Part shown: positions 52,625 through 61,534 of the stretch, piece after piece | Layout of the letters: each line of letters opens with the position of its first letter | How positions within the stretch are numbered: the first letter of the stretch is position 1 | Origin: Kocuria carniphila | GTDB taxonomy: Bacteria; Actinomycetota; Actinomycetes; Actinomycetales; Micrococcaceae | Direction: 5' to 3' | Length of the DNA: 64,000 bases | Assembly: GCF_004136555.1 (NCBI RefSeq) | Contig: NZ_NOIT01000006.1 | Coordinates: forward strand, 1-64,000 | Notes under the pieces: generated by a model | The model's input: only the letters and a program-made list of their open reading frames with translations | What the model was told of the DNA's origin: nothing | Database searches by the model: none | Made by a program: the position numbers and the translations under genes

Positions 52625-53710
52625 ATGTCGCCCGAAACGAACACCCAGACTCGCGCCGGCCTCTTCGCCGGTAAGGCCCGCACCGTGGCCGCCGTTGCTG
52701 CATTCTCCGGTTTGGCTCTCGCCACCACCGTCTCCGTGCAGGCAACCCAGAACGCTTCCGACGAGACCCCCGCAGCCGTCGTGGCCGAGGCTCCCGCCGC
52801 AGAGCAGACTGTAACCGCCGAGCCGGCCGCCAAGTCCGATTCCTCCAAGGCTGAGAAGGCCGAGAAGAAGGAAGAGAAGGCAGCCCCGAAGGCTGAGGCT
52901 CCCAAGGCTGAGGCAGCTCCCGCAGTGGTCGAGGCAGTGCCCGCTTCCCAGGTTGCTCCCGCCCCCGAGGCTCCCAAGGCCGAGGTTGCTCCGGCTGCTC
53001 AGGCTCCCGCGGCTGAAGCTGCTTCCATCAAGGTTGCTCCCGCTTCCAAGAACGTGACCCCGGTTGCTCCGGCCGCCCAGGCTCCCGCTGCTCAGGCACC
53101 GGCTGCCGAGGCTCCCGTTGCTCAGGGCCGCCACGCTGCTCCGGCAAACGCTGACACCCAGGCACGCGAAGCTGCTGCAGCTCAGGAAGCCGGCGTTGCC
53201 TACCAGGCTCCCGCCGCTCCGGTTGTGACCCCCGCGTCCAACAACAACGCTCCCGCTGCTCAGGCTCCCGCCGCTCCGGCTCCGGCCGCTGAGGCTTCCA
53301 AGCCTGCTGCTCCGGCCGCACCGGCCGCACCGGCTGAGAAGCCCGCCACCGTGGCTCCGCAGTCCTCGAACGCTTCCGCCAGCGGCAAGGGCCAGGCCAT
53401 CCTGAGCGCTGCTGAGGGTCAGATCGGCGTCACCCAGGACTGCACCATGCTGGTGACCAACTCCCTCAAGGCTGTTGGCATCAACCACCACGGCTGGCCC
53501 GAGAGCTACAAGTCCCTGGGCACCCAGGTGTCTGCTTCCGAGGCCAAGGCCGGTGACATCGCCTACTACGCCAACGGTGGTTCCGGCTTCGCACACGTCG
53601 CCATCTACGCCGGTGACGGCCAGGCTATCCACGGTGGTTGGAACGGCAACCAGACCGTGAAGCAGAGCGTCAACGTGGGCTCCGGCCCCGAATTCATCCG
53701 CGTGGGCTGA
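52625..53710 (+). CDS. Secreted Ala/Pro-rich protein with divergent NlpC/P60-like C-terminal domain
   Basis: 361 residues. Signal peptide (about 1-40, TVAAVAAFSGLALATTVSVQA), then about 215 residues rich in Ala, Pro, Glu and Lys with repeated APAAQAPAAEAP-type units. The C-terminal domain of about 105 residues (GQAILSAAEGQIGVTQDCTMLVTNSLKAVGINHHGWPESYKSLG...AKAGDIAYYANGGSGFAHVAIYAGDGQAIHGGW) looks NlpC/P60-like, with Cys in QDCTMLV and His in FAHVAIYAG, but the DCSGL-type context is altered. AAGGAA precedes the ATG. No riboswitch was seen in its 237-bp leader. It is likely a wall-associated hydrolase or binding protein. Confidence 0.8.
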   Translation: MSPETNTQTRAGLFAGKARTVAAVAAFSGLALATTVSVQATQNASDETPAAVVAEAPAAEQTVTAEPAAKSDSSKAEKAEKKEEKAAPKAEAPKAEAAPAVVEAVPASQVAPAPEAPKAEVAPAAQAPAAEAASIKVAPASKNVTPVAPAAQAPAAQAPAAEAPVAQGRHAAPANADTQAREAAAAQEAGVAYQAPAAPVVTPASNNNAPAAQAPAAPAPAAEASKPAAPAAPAAPAEKPATVAPQSSNASASGKGQAILSAAEGQIGVTQDCTMLVTNSLKAVGINHHGWPESYKSLGTQVSASEAKAGDIAYYANGGSGFAHVAIYAGDGQAIHGGWNGNQTVKQSVNVGSGPEFIRVG

Positions 53711-53813
53711 GTCTAGACACTCACTTATCCGCGGTAGGCACCCGTCCTTGACGGTGCCACGCCTCGAGTCGGGACCGGTTGTGTACCCGGCCCCGATGAG
53801 AAAATAGCAAAAC

Positions 53814-53851
53814 CACACGAACCCCGCCGACCACGGGGTTCGTGTGTTTTT
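53814..53851 (+). terminator. Rho-independent terminator
   Basis: CACACGAACCCCG, a 7-nt loop, CGGGGTTCGTGTG and then TTTTT. Strong intrinsic terminator for the second hydrolase gene. Confidence 0.9.
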
Positions 53852-53921
53852 GCGTTACACGCATGTTTTGTGGATCACCCCGTTCACGCGGCATTCAGAG
53901 GATCGATCTAAAATGAGGACC

Positions 53922-54191
53922 ATGCCCACCGATTACTCACGCGCAGCGCGCACGCCCCTGGATCAGGAATTCACGTACCTCGCCATCGGTATGGTCGCCG
54001 GCGCGATCCCCGGCATCATTGTGGGATTCATCGTGGCGGCCTTCGTGGGCCACGCAGCCATGTGGTTGTCGGTGTTCGGTGGCGTGGGCATCGTGGTCGG
54101 CCTGGTCGTGGCCACGCTGCTTTATCGCCGACGCCGCTCCAAGACGTCCGCGACCGTGGCGTCAGATCCGGGCGATCGCCTCAAGCGCTGA
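53922..54191 (+). CDS. Small two-helix membrane protein, hypothetical
   Basis: Start taken at ATG 53922, seven bases after a TAAAAT -10 element, so probably leaderless; the in-frame ATG at 53913 is too close to that promoter. 89 residues: hydrophilic N-terminus, two hydrophobic helices (YLAIGMVAGAIPGIIVGFIVAAFVG and MWLSVFGGVGIVVGLVVATLLY) and a basic end. Its 3' end overlaps the convergent gene by 30 bases. No family recognised. Confidence 0.68.
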   Translation: MPTDYSRAARTPLDQEFTYLAIGMVAGAIPGIIVGFIVAAFVGHAAMWLSVFGGVGIVVGLVVATLLYRRRRSKTSATVASDPGDRLKR

Positions 54192-55052
54192 AATCTCGAC
54201 GCGCACGTTACTCCGCGCGCGTTCCTCCCATAATTCCGCCCCTCGGTCGGTGTGGAAGAGCGCGGGTTTGTCGAGCAATCGCGTCAAGATCTCGGCGCGG
54301 GCCGGTGCGAACTCCGAGTCCGGAACGTGGCGGTATTCGTCACGAACGTCTCGGGCGTACTCATCGTAAGTGGCCTGATCCGCTCCGAGGATCGACAGAT
54401 CCGCATCCACGAGGGTTTGCGCTTCAACATCGTCCGGAGCGGGCCGGTGGTCCACGGTCACCAGAATCAAGTCGGCTACGCGTCGGCAGCGATCCCCGTC
54501 CCAACCGGCCATGCTCAATCGGTTTCTCGCGAGATCGGCCGATTGCTGTTCGTCCGTACCGGCCTGCCCCTGGTGAACGGCATCGTGGAACCACGCTGCG
54601 GCCATCAGCTCCGGGTGCTCGCGCGGTTCCGTGAGAATCTCGATGGACTCGAGCACACGCAGGAGATGACTGAGATCGTGATAGCTGCGATGCGGCTCGC
54701 TCCACCGTTCCACGAGTTCCTCACTGAGCCAGGGCATGCCCGGGAACAAGCTGTGCCAGCGCTGGTGCAGAGCCGATGCCAACCGTTTGGGGCGGCGTCG
54801 TGCGGGCACCCGCATACCGCTGGCCACGAGGATCTTGACCAGTTCTTTACCGTCCACGGGAATGGCCCCGGCACCCATGGCGTCAGCGTGGCGGTGGGCC
54901 GGGACGTCATAGTGGTCCAGATCGAAGGCGCGCGGTGAGATCCCCAGTGTTGCGGCAAACGCGTGAAGCTCCGCGACCGAGGTGTCCGAGACCAGGTGGG
55001 AGAAGACTGTTCCGTGCGCGGGCCACCGGGGAGGGTCGATAAACAAGGTCAT
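54162..55052 (-). CDS. DUF4031 domain fused to HD-domain hydrolase-like protein
   Basis: 296 residues. The N-terminal 90 residues (MTLFIDPPRWPAHGTVFSHLVSDTSVAELHAFAATLGISPRAFDLDHYDVPAHR) match the DUF4031 family. From about 95 a predicted-metal-phosphohydrolase HD domain follows: RSYHDLSHLLRVLE, AAWFHDAVHQG with the HD pair, LILVTVDH and LVDADLSILGA. HD proteins of this sort usually cleave nucleotides or phosphoesters. The substrate is unknown. Convergent overlap with a small membrane-protein gene. Confidence 0.83.
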   Translation of the reverse strand: MTLFIDPPRWPAHGTVFSHLVSDTSVAELHAFAATLGISPRAFDLDHYDVPAHRHADAMGAGAIPVDGKELVKILVASGMRVPARRRPKRLASALHQRWHSLFPGMPWLSEELVERWSEPHRSYHDLSHLLRVLESIEILTEPREHPELMAAAWFHDAVHQGQAGTDEQQSADLARNRLSMAGWDGDRCRRVADLILVTVDHRPAPDDVEAQTLVDADLSILGADQATYDEYARDVRDEYRHVPDSEFAPARAEILTRLLDKPALFHTDRGAELWEERARSNVRVEISALEAIARI

Positions 55053-55115
55053 GGTTCCATTGTGGGGGTTCCAACTCGCGGCGGACGTTCACGCGGCATA
55101 AACTATGTTCTCGTT

Positions 55116-55188
55116 GCCCTCGTAGCTCAGGGGATAGAGCACGGCTCTCCTAAAGCCGGTGTCGTTGGTTCGAATCCAATCGAGGGCA
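55116..55188 (+). tRNA. tRNA-Arg (anticodon CCT)
   Basis: Acceptor GCCCTCG pairs with CGAGGGC, the D arm is TAGCTCAGGGGATAGAGCA, the anticodon arm is CGGCT-CTCCTAA-AGCCG with anticodon CCT, and the T arm contains GGTTCGAATCC. Discriminator A at 55188; no encoded CCA. Confidence 0.95.
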
Positions 55189-55191
55189 CGA

Positions 55192-55221
55192 AAAAGTCCC
55201 ACCGTTGCCGGTGGGACTTTT
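55192..55221. terminator. Terminator after tRNA-Arg (bidirectional)
   Basis: AAAAGTCCCACCG-TTGC-CGGTGGGACTTTT, a perfect 13-bp stem with A/T runs. It ends the tRNA transcript and the convergent gene at 55234. Confidence 0.88.
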
Positions 55222-55233
55222 ACATGTCAAGAC

Positions 55234-55935
55234 TCAGTCGTGGGGTTTCTGGCCGGGGAGCTTGCCCTGCGCGAAGTCGTTGAGCTTGCGGCGCACCACC
55301 ATGATGTTCACGATCAAGGCCACCACGATCACTGCGGCGAGCAAGGCCCAGCGTGCGAACACGAGGCCCGAGGCCGAGGAGACCAGAGCGGTGTCGTCGG
55401 GGGAGGCCACGGCGGCTTCGAGAGCCCGGTTGCCGAGTATGAAAACCAGGGCGTACGCGAGTGCCACCAACCAGAACAGCCACTTCACGGCCCGCTTGGC
55501 GGTGTTCAGGCCGAAGAACAAGAGCAATCCCAGCGCGAAGAGGAGGGGCGCGAACAGGCCGGTGGTCGCGTGGACCCCGGTGTAATCGCCCAGTCCGGTG
55601 TCGCCGAGGGCTTGCGAGAACTGCGCAATGTACGGCTGGTCGAAGCCGCCGAACTGGAGCTCCGGAACCCCCATGCCGCCCGCGGCTCGCTCACTGAAGC
55701 CCGGCAGAACGACGGCATGGTAGTACGCCCAGATCGCGAGGCCGATCACGAGTACCGCGCCCACCACGATCGACGCCGACGACGCCTTGGCCGGCTCGGC
55801 CTTGAGCGCACCGTTGGGCATCTCGTGAACGTGTTGTCCCCTGCGGGGCGCTGGGGCTGCCGTGGCACCCGCGCGTTTCGACGAGCCCGCCGACTTTCCG
55901 TACTTCTTGGCCTTCTGCGAATTGGTCATGCCCAT
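55234..55935 (-). CDS. Multi-helix membrane protein, hypothetical
   Basis: 233 residues if started at ATG 55935, seven bases after GATAAT on the minus strand (a leaderless start); ATG 55929 is an alternative, and the ORF upstream is not supported. A basic N-terminus of about 55 residues is followed by four hydrophobic helices, with an extracytoplasmic stretch after the first (SERAAGGMGVPELQFGGFDQPYIAQFSQALGDTGLGDYTGVHATTG). No family recognised; similar proteins are annotated as hypothetical in actinobacteria. Confidence 0.68.
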   Translation of the reverse strand: MGMTNSQKAKKYGKSAGSSKRAGATAAPAPRRGQHVHEMPNGALKAEPAKASSASIVVGAVLVIGLAIWAYYHAVVLPGFSERAAGGMGVPELQFGGFDQPYIAQFSQALGDTGLGDYTGVHATTGLFAPLLFALGLLLFFGLNTAKRAVKWLFWLVALAYALVFILGNRALEAAVASPDDTALVSSASGLVFARWALLAAVIVVALIVNIMVVRRKLNDFAQGKLPGQKPHD

Positions 55936-56081
55936 GACAGCCATTATCCCCGGTTCCTGGGTCCACGGGCGTTGCCGAGAGTTCGCGGACAGGTGGGTCG
56001 CGTGGGAGTAGGCTTTGTGACTACGGGTACACATCGGAAAATCGCCGGTGACACTAGGTGCCCCGCGGGCACCGCGGAAGG

Positions 56082-56825
56082 ATGGTGACGGTTGTGGAAC
56101 TTTCCATCGGCCTGCCAGACGGGTTCCTCATGCGTGTGGATCAAGGGTCCGCGCTCACGCTCTACGAGACTGATCACAGCACCGTTCGGCGGCGAATAGA
56201 TTGCTCGTGCCTGGACGGAGCCAAAATCGTGGACATCGTGTGGTCCCACAAGCTCTCGGCGGTCATCGTGGCGGTTCCCTCCAGGCATCAACTGTTCCGG
56301 TGGGATGCCTACACCGACACCCTCCAGGAATACGCCGGGACCGGTGAGAAGGGTCGTCGAGACGGCCGCATCGCGCAGGCCAAGTTCGCTTCCACGGTGT
56401 CCATCACAGAATCCGGGGACGGACGGCTGTGGTTCGTCGACAAGGATTCGTCCTCGTTGCGCTATATCGAGATCGACACGGACCGACCCGACGGCGGACC
56501 CCATGTGGTTACGGTGATCGGACGTCACGGGGCAGGGTACAAGGACGGCCCCGCGGATGAAGCCCAGCTCAACCATCCCGAAGATCTCCAAGTTCTCTAC
56601 GACGGTTCGATCGTGGTGGCCGATACCGGTAATCACGCGATCCGTCATCTGGACGTCAATGAGATGGAAGTCTTCACCACGTATGGCGGGCCCGAACAGG
56701 ATCCCAACGAGTTCGATGATGACGACTTCACGTTGGAGGCACCAATTCGCGTGACCGTGGCGGACTCGCAGCTGTGGGTCGACGACGCCAACGGTCGCCA
56801 CATGCTCGAGCCCAAGTACGTGTGA
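56082..56825 (+). CDS. NHL-repeat beta-propeller-like protein
   Basis: 247 residues. The start is uncertain among ATG 56082 and GTG 56085 or 56094; GGAAGG directly precedes 56082. NHL-type repeats can be seen: GTGEKGRRDGRIAQAKFASTVSITESGDGRLWFVDKDSSSLRYIEI, GRHGAGYKDGPADEAQLNHPEDLQVLYDGSIVVADTGNHAIRHLDV and APIRVTVADSQLWVDDANGRHMLE. These form a beta-propeller used for ligand or protein binding. No signal peptide, so it is cytoplasmic. Shorter than multi-domain NHL proteins; function unknown. Confidence 0.75.
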   Translation: MVTVVELSIGLPDGFLMRVDQGSALTLYETDHSTVRRRIDCSCLDGAKIVDIVWSHKLSAVIVAVPSRHQLFRWDAYTDTLQEYAGTGEKGRRDGRIAQAKFASTVSITESGDGRLWFVDKDSSSLRYIEIDTDRPDGGPHVVTVIGRHGAGYKDGPADEAQLNHPEDLQVLYDGSIVVADTGNHAIRHLDVNEMEVFTTYGGPEQDPNEFDDDDFTLEAPIRVTVADSQLWVDDANGRHMLEPKYV

Positions 56826-56889
56826 GCGCAATCCTCGTGTAATTCTCCATGTAATGGGTGTCTGACGGCCTGGATACACTGGGCGGACC

Positions 56890-59343
56890 ATGGATTACCT
56901 CGCAGACAACCCTTTGCTCTCGGCCGCTTCGGTGCGTTCGTCGTCCGCGCCCGCTACACCCGCGCACCAGGGTGCTTCCACCGGGCAACTGGTGGAGGGG
57001 CTCAACGAACCGCAACGCGCTGCCGTGGAGCACGCCGGATCGCCGCTGCTGATTGTGGCCGGTGCGGGTTCCGGTAAGACTCGGGTGCTCACGCATCGGA
57101 TCGCCTATCTCTTGGCCTCGGGGCGAGCCAATCGCGGTGAGATCCTGGCCATCACGTTCACCAACAAGGCCGCGGCCGAAATGCGCGAACGCATCGAGGA
57201 CCTGGTGGGGGACTCCGCTCGCTCCATGTGGATCTCCACGTTCCACTCCCTCTGCGTGCGGATTCTGCGCCGCGAGGCCAAGACCCTGGGCCTCACCTCC
57301 AATTTCTCGATCTACGACGCCGCCGATTCGCTACGTTTGATCACCCAGGTCGCCAAGCAGCACGAGCTGGATCCCAAGCGCTTTGCGCCCAAGGCCATTC
57401 AGCACAAGATCTCCGCACTCAAGAACGAGCTCGTGGATGACGAGACGTTCCTGTCCCGGGCCAACAGCACTGATCCGTTCGAGATGGCCGTGGCCGAGGT
57501 CTACCGGGGCTACATGCAGCGGCTGCGGGCGGCCAACGCCCTGGACTTCGACGATCTCATCGGGGAAACGGTGCATATGTTCCGGGCCTTCCCCCAGGTC
57601 CTTGACTACTACCGTCGCCGTTTCAAGCACATCCTGGTGGACGAGTACCAGGACACCAACCACGCGCAGTACGCCCTGGTGCGTGAACTGGTGGGCGGCA
57701 CCTCGGAGAACTACCGTGACGAGACCGGTTTGCCGCCGGCCGAACTCACGGTCGTGGGTGACTCCGATCAGTCCATTTACGCGTTCCGCGGCGCAGACAT
57801 CCGCAACATCACGGACTTTGAACGGGACTTCCCCTCGGCCCAGACCATCCTGCTCGAACAGAACTACCGTTCCACCCAGAACATCCTATCCGCGGCCAAC
57901 TCCGTGATCTCGCAGAACTCGGGTCGCCGGGACAAGAAGCTTTGGACGGCCGAGGGCAGCGGCGCACCCATCATCGGTTACGCCGCGGAGAACGAGCACG
58001 AAGAAGCTCGTTTCATTTCCGAGGAGATCGATCGCCTCCAGGACGAAAATGGTGTGCGTCCCGGGGACGTGGCCGTCTTCTACCGCACCAACGCGCAGTC
58101 GCGCTCCCTCGAGGAGATCCTCATGCGCGTGGGACTGCCGTACAAGGTGGTCGGTGGCACACGCTTCTACGAGCGTAAGGAAATCAAGGACGTCATCTCC
58201 TATTTGCGCGCCATTGCGAACCCCGCAGACGACATCAATGTGCGGCGCGTGATCAACGAACCCAAGCGGGGCATCGGCGACCGGGCCCAAGGTGCTATTG
58301 CGGCACTTGCGGATCGGGAGAACATCAGCTTCAGTCAGGCCATGCACCGCTTGGACGAGGCGCCCGGGCTGGCCAAGCGATCCGCCAATGCAGTGGAGAA
58401 GTTCGTGCAACTCATGGACGACCTGGAGGAATTGTCGCGCACCTCATCCGTGACCACTGTGCTTGAGGCCGTCCTGGAGCAATCCGGGTACTTGGAGGCA
58501 CTGCGCTCGTCCAACGATCCCCAAGATGAATCCCGCGTGGAAAACCTGGCCGAGCTCGTGGCCGTGGTCCGCGAATTCGAGAAGGACCACCCGGACGAGG
58601 GGTTGGGGGAGTTCCTCGAGCACGTGGCTCTCGTGGCGGACGCGGATCAGATCCCGCAGCAGCCCGAACCCGCGGACGGTTCGGTCAGCGCGCAGCAGAT
58701 CGCCAAGGAGGTCGAGGAAGCCCGGTCACAGGGAGTCGTGACGCTGATGACCCTGCACACCGCCAAGGGGCTCGAGTTCCCGGTCGTGTTCCTCACCGGC
58801 ATGGAGCACGGAATCTTCCCGCACCAACGCAGTTTCTTGGACCCCTCCAGCATGGAAGAGGAGCGCCGTTTGGCCTACGTGGGCATCACCCGCGCTCGGC
58901 AACGGCTATACTTCACGCGCGCGGAATCCCGCTCCATGTGGGGTCAATCGCAGTTCAATCCGCCCAGTCCGTTCCTGGAGGAAATTCCGGGCGACCTGTT
59001 GGACTGGAAACGCGAAGGGTCGGCCTCCTCGGGCCTGGGATGGGGTTCACCCATCCACGCGGGCGGGGACCGGCGGGGCGCCATGAGCGGATCCTCCTGG
59101 GCGGCCGGGGCCGGATCGGGAGCGTCCTTCAAGAGGCTCGGAGCGGCGTCGGCGGGGCGAGTGCAGCCGCGCAAAGAAATCCCGGCGCTGTCCGTGGGTG
59201 ACGCCGTGGAGCACACGGCATTCGGCAGAGGCTCCGTGATCTCCCTCGAAGGATCCGGGGACAAAACCGTGGCCAAGGTGCGCTTCGGCGCGGAGGAGAA
59301 GCGACTCCTGCTGCGTTACGCCCCCATCAGCAAGGTGTCCTGA
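56890..59343 (+). CDS. pcrA: ATP-dependent DNA helicase PcrA/UvrD
   Basis: 817 residues. Superfamily 1A helicase with LNEPQRAAV (Q motif, 38-46), Walker A GAGSGKT (58-64), motif Ia TFTNKAA, motif II DEYQDTN, motif III VGDSDQSIYAFRGAD, motif IV EQNYRST, motif V VTLMTLHTAKGLEFPVVFLTG and motif VI EEERRLAYVGITRAR. The C-terminal region (SVGDAVEHTAFGRGSVISLEGSG) is a Tudor-like RNA-polymerase-contact domain typical of PcrA. It unwinds DNA 3'-5' in repair and clears recombination or transcription blocks. Confidence 0.96.
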   Translation: MDYLADNPLLSAASVRSSSAPATPAHQGASTGQLVEGLNEPQRAAVEHAGSPLLIVAGAGSGKTRVLTHRIAYLLASGRANRGEILAITFTNKAAAEMRERIEDLVGDSARSMWISTFHSLCVRILRREAKTLGLTSNFSIYDAADSLRLITQVAKQHELDPKRFAPKAIQHKISALKNELVDDETFLSRANSTDPFEMAVAEVYRGYMQRLRAANALDFDDLIGETVHMFRAFPQVLDYYRRRFKHILVDEYQDTNHAQYALVRELVGGTSENYRDETGLPPAELTVVGDSDQSIYAFRGADIRNITDFERDFPSAQTILLEQNYRSTQNILSAANSVISQNSGRRDKKLWTAEGSGAPIIGYAAENEHEEARFISEEIDRLQDENGVRPGDVAVFYRTNAQSRSLEEILMRVGLPYKVVGGTRFYERKEIKDVISYLRAIANPADDINVRRVINEPKRGIGDRAQGAIAALADRENISFSQAMHRLDEAPGLAKRSANAVEKFVQLMDDLEELSRTSSVTTVLEAVLEQSGYLEALRSSNDPQDESRVENLAELVAVVREFEKDHPDEGLGEFLEHVALVADADQIPQQPEPADGSVSAQQIAKEVEEARSQGVVTLMTLHTAKGLEFPVVFLTGMEHGIFPHQRSFLDPSSMEEERRLAYVGITRARQRLYFTRAESRSMWGQSQFNPPSPFLEEIPGDLLDWKREGSASSGLGWGSPIHAGGDRRGAMSGSSWAAGAGSGASFKRLGAASAGRVQPRKEIPALSVGDAVEHTAFGRGSVISLEGSGDKTVAKVRFGAEEKRLLLRYAPISKVS

Positions 59344-59370
59344 GCCCAGACCGACGCACCAGCGGACCAC

Positions 59371-60105
59371 CTAGAGGAACAGGAACACCAACGCCGTGAA
59401 TACCGCGGTGGTGCGTAACGACTCTCCCGTGAGTACATGGATGATTCCCAACAAGAGCGTGCTGACCAGGGTCGCTATTGCTACGGCACCTCCCGCAGCC
59501 AGGAACATGACCACTCCGAGTGACACTCCCACCACGACTCCGCCCCAGGGAATGAAGCCGGCGGCCGGAAACGAGAAGCGGAGGCGTAACGCGCGGTGGC
59601 TGTATGCCAGGAAGCTCGCGATCAGGCACGCCCGACCCACGTGATAGACCAGCCAAGCGACCATGGGCAACCATGCAACGGGTCCGTACATCTCGTAGAG
59701 CTCGAAATAGTTCCGGACCGGCGCCATGCTCCACGAGTCCGTGACGAACACGGGCAACACGATGGCCGCGAGAACGGCGGCGACAAAACACACGAAGGTC
59801 CTGGACCACGTCCGGTGACTCAGCGGAGTGCCGAACTCGGAGGGCATCGGGTCCACGCCACGGCGGCGGGACCAAGCGACCAACAGGCGCGCGAGTGCGA
59901 GCCAGGCCAGGCCCAATCCGACCCAGAAAAGAATTTGCAACGCCAACGGGTAATACGTGGGAATGTCACCGGTGACCGTGAGTACGGAACCGTCGACCAC
60001 CAGTTCCAGGCCCAGTCCGATGAAGGACATGGTGGCCAGAGCAGTCATGAACCCCCGGTCGGCAGGGCGGGCATCCCAAACATCCGCAAGTTCCACGCTT
60101 CGCAT
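59371..60105 (-). CDS. Polytopic membrane protein, hypothetical
   Basis: 244 residues from ATG 60105 (GTG 60111 possible). About six hydrophobic helices (for example ALQILFWVGLGLAWLALARLLVAW, FVCFVAAVLAAIVLPVFV, WGGVVVGVSLGVVMFLAAGGAVAIATLVSTLLLGIIHVL). No conserved domain recognised. It is convergent with pcrA. Confidence 0.65.
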   Translation of the reverse strand: MRSVELADVWDARPADRGFMTALATMSFIGLGLELVVDGSVLTVTGDIPTYYPLALQILFWVGLGLAWLALARLLVAWSRRRGVDPMPSEFGTPLSHRTWSRTFVCFVAAVLAAIVLPVFVTDSWSMAPVRNYFELYEMYGPVAWLPMVAWLVYHVGRACLIASFLAYSHRALRLRFSFPAAGFIPWGGVVVGVSLGVVMFLAAGGAVAIATLVSTLLLGIIHVLTGESLRTTAVFTALVFLFL

Positions 60106-60332
60106 GGGCACCAGTCAATCAGTCCTGGGCGAGGAAACGGCGAATTGCAGCGCACGGAGAGCTTTGCATCTACTGAAGTGTGACGCGAGTTATCTACTCA
60201 ATGGACTAAAATCACCCTGAGGGCAGTATTGCCGTGCGCACGTGCGGCCTACCCCGATCTATCAGGTCGATCCGTTGAAGCACTGAGCTTGAGCGGACCG
60301 ACACAACACCTCGACGCAAAGGACACTTATCC

Positions 60333-61502
60333 GTGGACCTGTTTGAGTACCAGGCACGCGACCTGTTCGAAAAGCACGGTGTTCCCGTGCTGGCCGGCAT
60401 TGTCGCCACCACCCCCGAAGAAGCCAAGGCAGCAGCAGAGAAGATCGGCGGCGTGACCGTCGTCAAGGCACAGGTCAAGGTTGGCGGTCGCGGCAAGGCC
60501 GGCGGTGTGAAGGTCGCCAAGACTGCCGATGAGGCCTACCAGTACGCCAAGGACATCCTCGGCATGGACATCAAGGGCCACACCGTTCACCGCGTCATGA
60601 TCGCTGAGGGTGCGGACATCGCCGAGGAGTACTACTTCTCGGTGCTGCTGGACCGCGCCAACCGCTCCTACCTCGCCATGTGCTCCGTTGAGGGCGGCAT
60701 GGAGATCGAGCAGCTGGCCGTGGAACGTCCCGAGGCCCTGGCCCGTGTGGACGTGAACCCGGCGGAAGGCATCACCGAGGCCAAGGCCCGCGAGATCGTG
60801 GAGCAGGCCAAGTTCGACGCCGAGACCGCTGAGAAGATCGTGCCCGTTCTCGTGAAGCTGGGCGAGGTCTACACCAAGGAAGACGCCACCCTGGTGGAGG
60901 TCAACCCGCTGGTCAAGACCGGCAACGGCGACGTTCTGGCTCTCGACGGCAAGGTCTCCCTGGATGACAACGCTGAGTTCCGTCATGAGGACCACGCAGC
61001 CCTGGCTGACAAGTCCTCCGCCGATCCCCTCGAGGAGAAGGCCAAGGAGAACGACCTCAACTACGTCAAGCTCGACGGCGAAGTGGGCATCATCGGCAAC
61101 GGTGCCGGTCTCGTGATGTCCACCCTGGACGTCGTTGCCTACGCCGGCGAGAAGCACGGCAACGTGAAGCCCGCCAATTTCTTGGACATCGGCGGTGGCG
61201 CTTCCGCAGAGGTCATGGCCGCCGGCCTGGACGTCATCCTCAACGACCCCCAGGTCAAGTCCGTGTTCGTGAACGTGTTCGGCGGCATCACCGCGTGTGA
61301 CGCGGTCGCCAACGGCATCGTGAAGGCCCTGGAAATCCTGGGCGACTCCGCCACCAAGCCCATCGTGGTTCGTCTGGACGGTAACAATGTCGAAGAGGGT
61401 CGCCAGATCCTCGCCGACGCCAACCACCCGTTGGTCACCTCCGCGGAAACCATGGACTCCGGCGCCGACAAGGCCGCCGAGCTGGCCCACTCCGCCAAGT
61501 AA
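60333..61502 (+). CDS. sucC: Succinyl-CoA synthetase beta subunit (ADP-forming)
   Basis: 389 residues, GTG start behind AAAGGACA. ATP-grasp domain with [35 protein letters not shown] and EVNPLV, then the C-terminal CoA-ligase domain ([45 protein letters not shown]). With SucD it converts succinyl-CoA to succinate with nucleotide triphosphate formation in the TCA cycle. A TAAAAT -10 at 60207-60212 would give a leader of about 110 nt. First of the sucCD operon. Confidence 0.96.
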   Translation: MDLFEYQARDLFEKHGVPVLAGIVATTPEEAKAAAEKIGGVTVVKAQVKVGGRGKAGGVKVAKTADEAYQYAKDILGMDIKGHTVHRVMIAEGADIAEEYYFSVLLDRANRSYLAMCSVEGGMEIEQLAVERPEALARVDVNPAEGITEAKAREIVEQAKFDAETAEKIVPVLVKLGEVYTKEDATLVEVNPLVKTGNGDVLALDGKVSLDDNAEFRHEDHAALADKSSADPLEEKAKENDLNYVKLDGEVGIIGNGAGLVMSTLDVVAYAGEKHGNVKPANFLDIGGGASAEVMAAGLDVILNDPQVKSVFVNVFGGITACDAVANGIVKALEILGDSATKPIVVRLDGNNVEEGRQILADANHPLVTSAETMDSGADKAAELAHSAK

Positions 61503-61534
61503 TCGCCCACGCGTAGATCTATCAGGAAGAAGAC

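Noticed and set aside
52780-53340. Apparent DNA repeats suggestive of a repeat array
   Set aside because: They are in-frame Ala/Pro/Glu codon repeats within the secreted-protein gene, without spacer structure; not a CRISPR array.
51596-53818. 740-residue open frame on the minus strand
   Set aside because: It is antisense to the riboswitch and both hydrolase genes, and is Gly/Ser/Leu-rich because Ala/Pro codons were read backwards. No ribosome site or domain.
60178-60197. Half CRP/GlxR-like site (TGTGA) before sucC
   Set aside because: The right half (TTATC) does not match TCACA.
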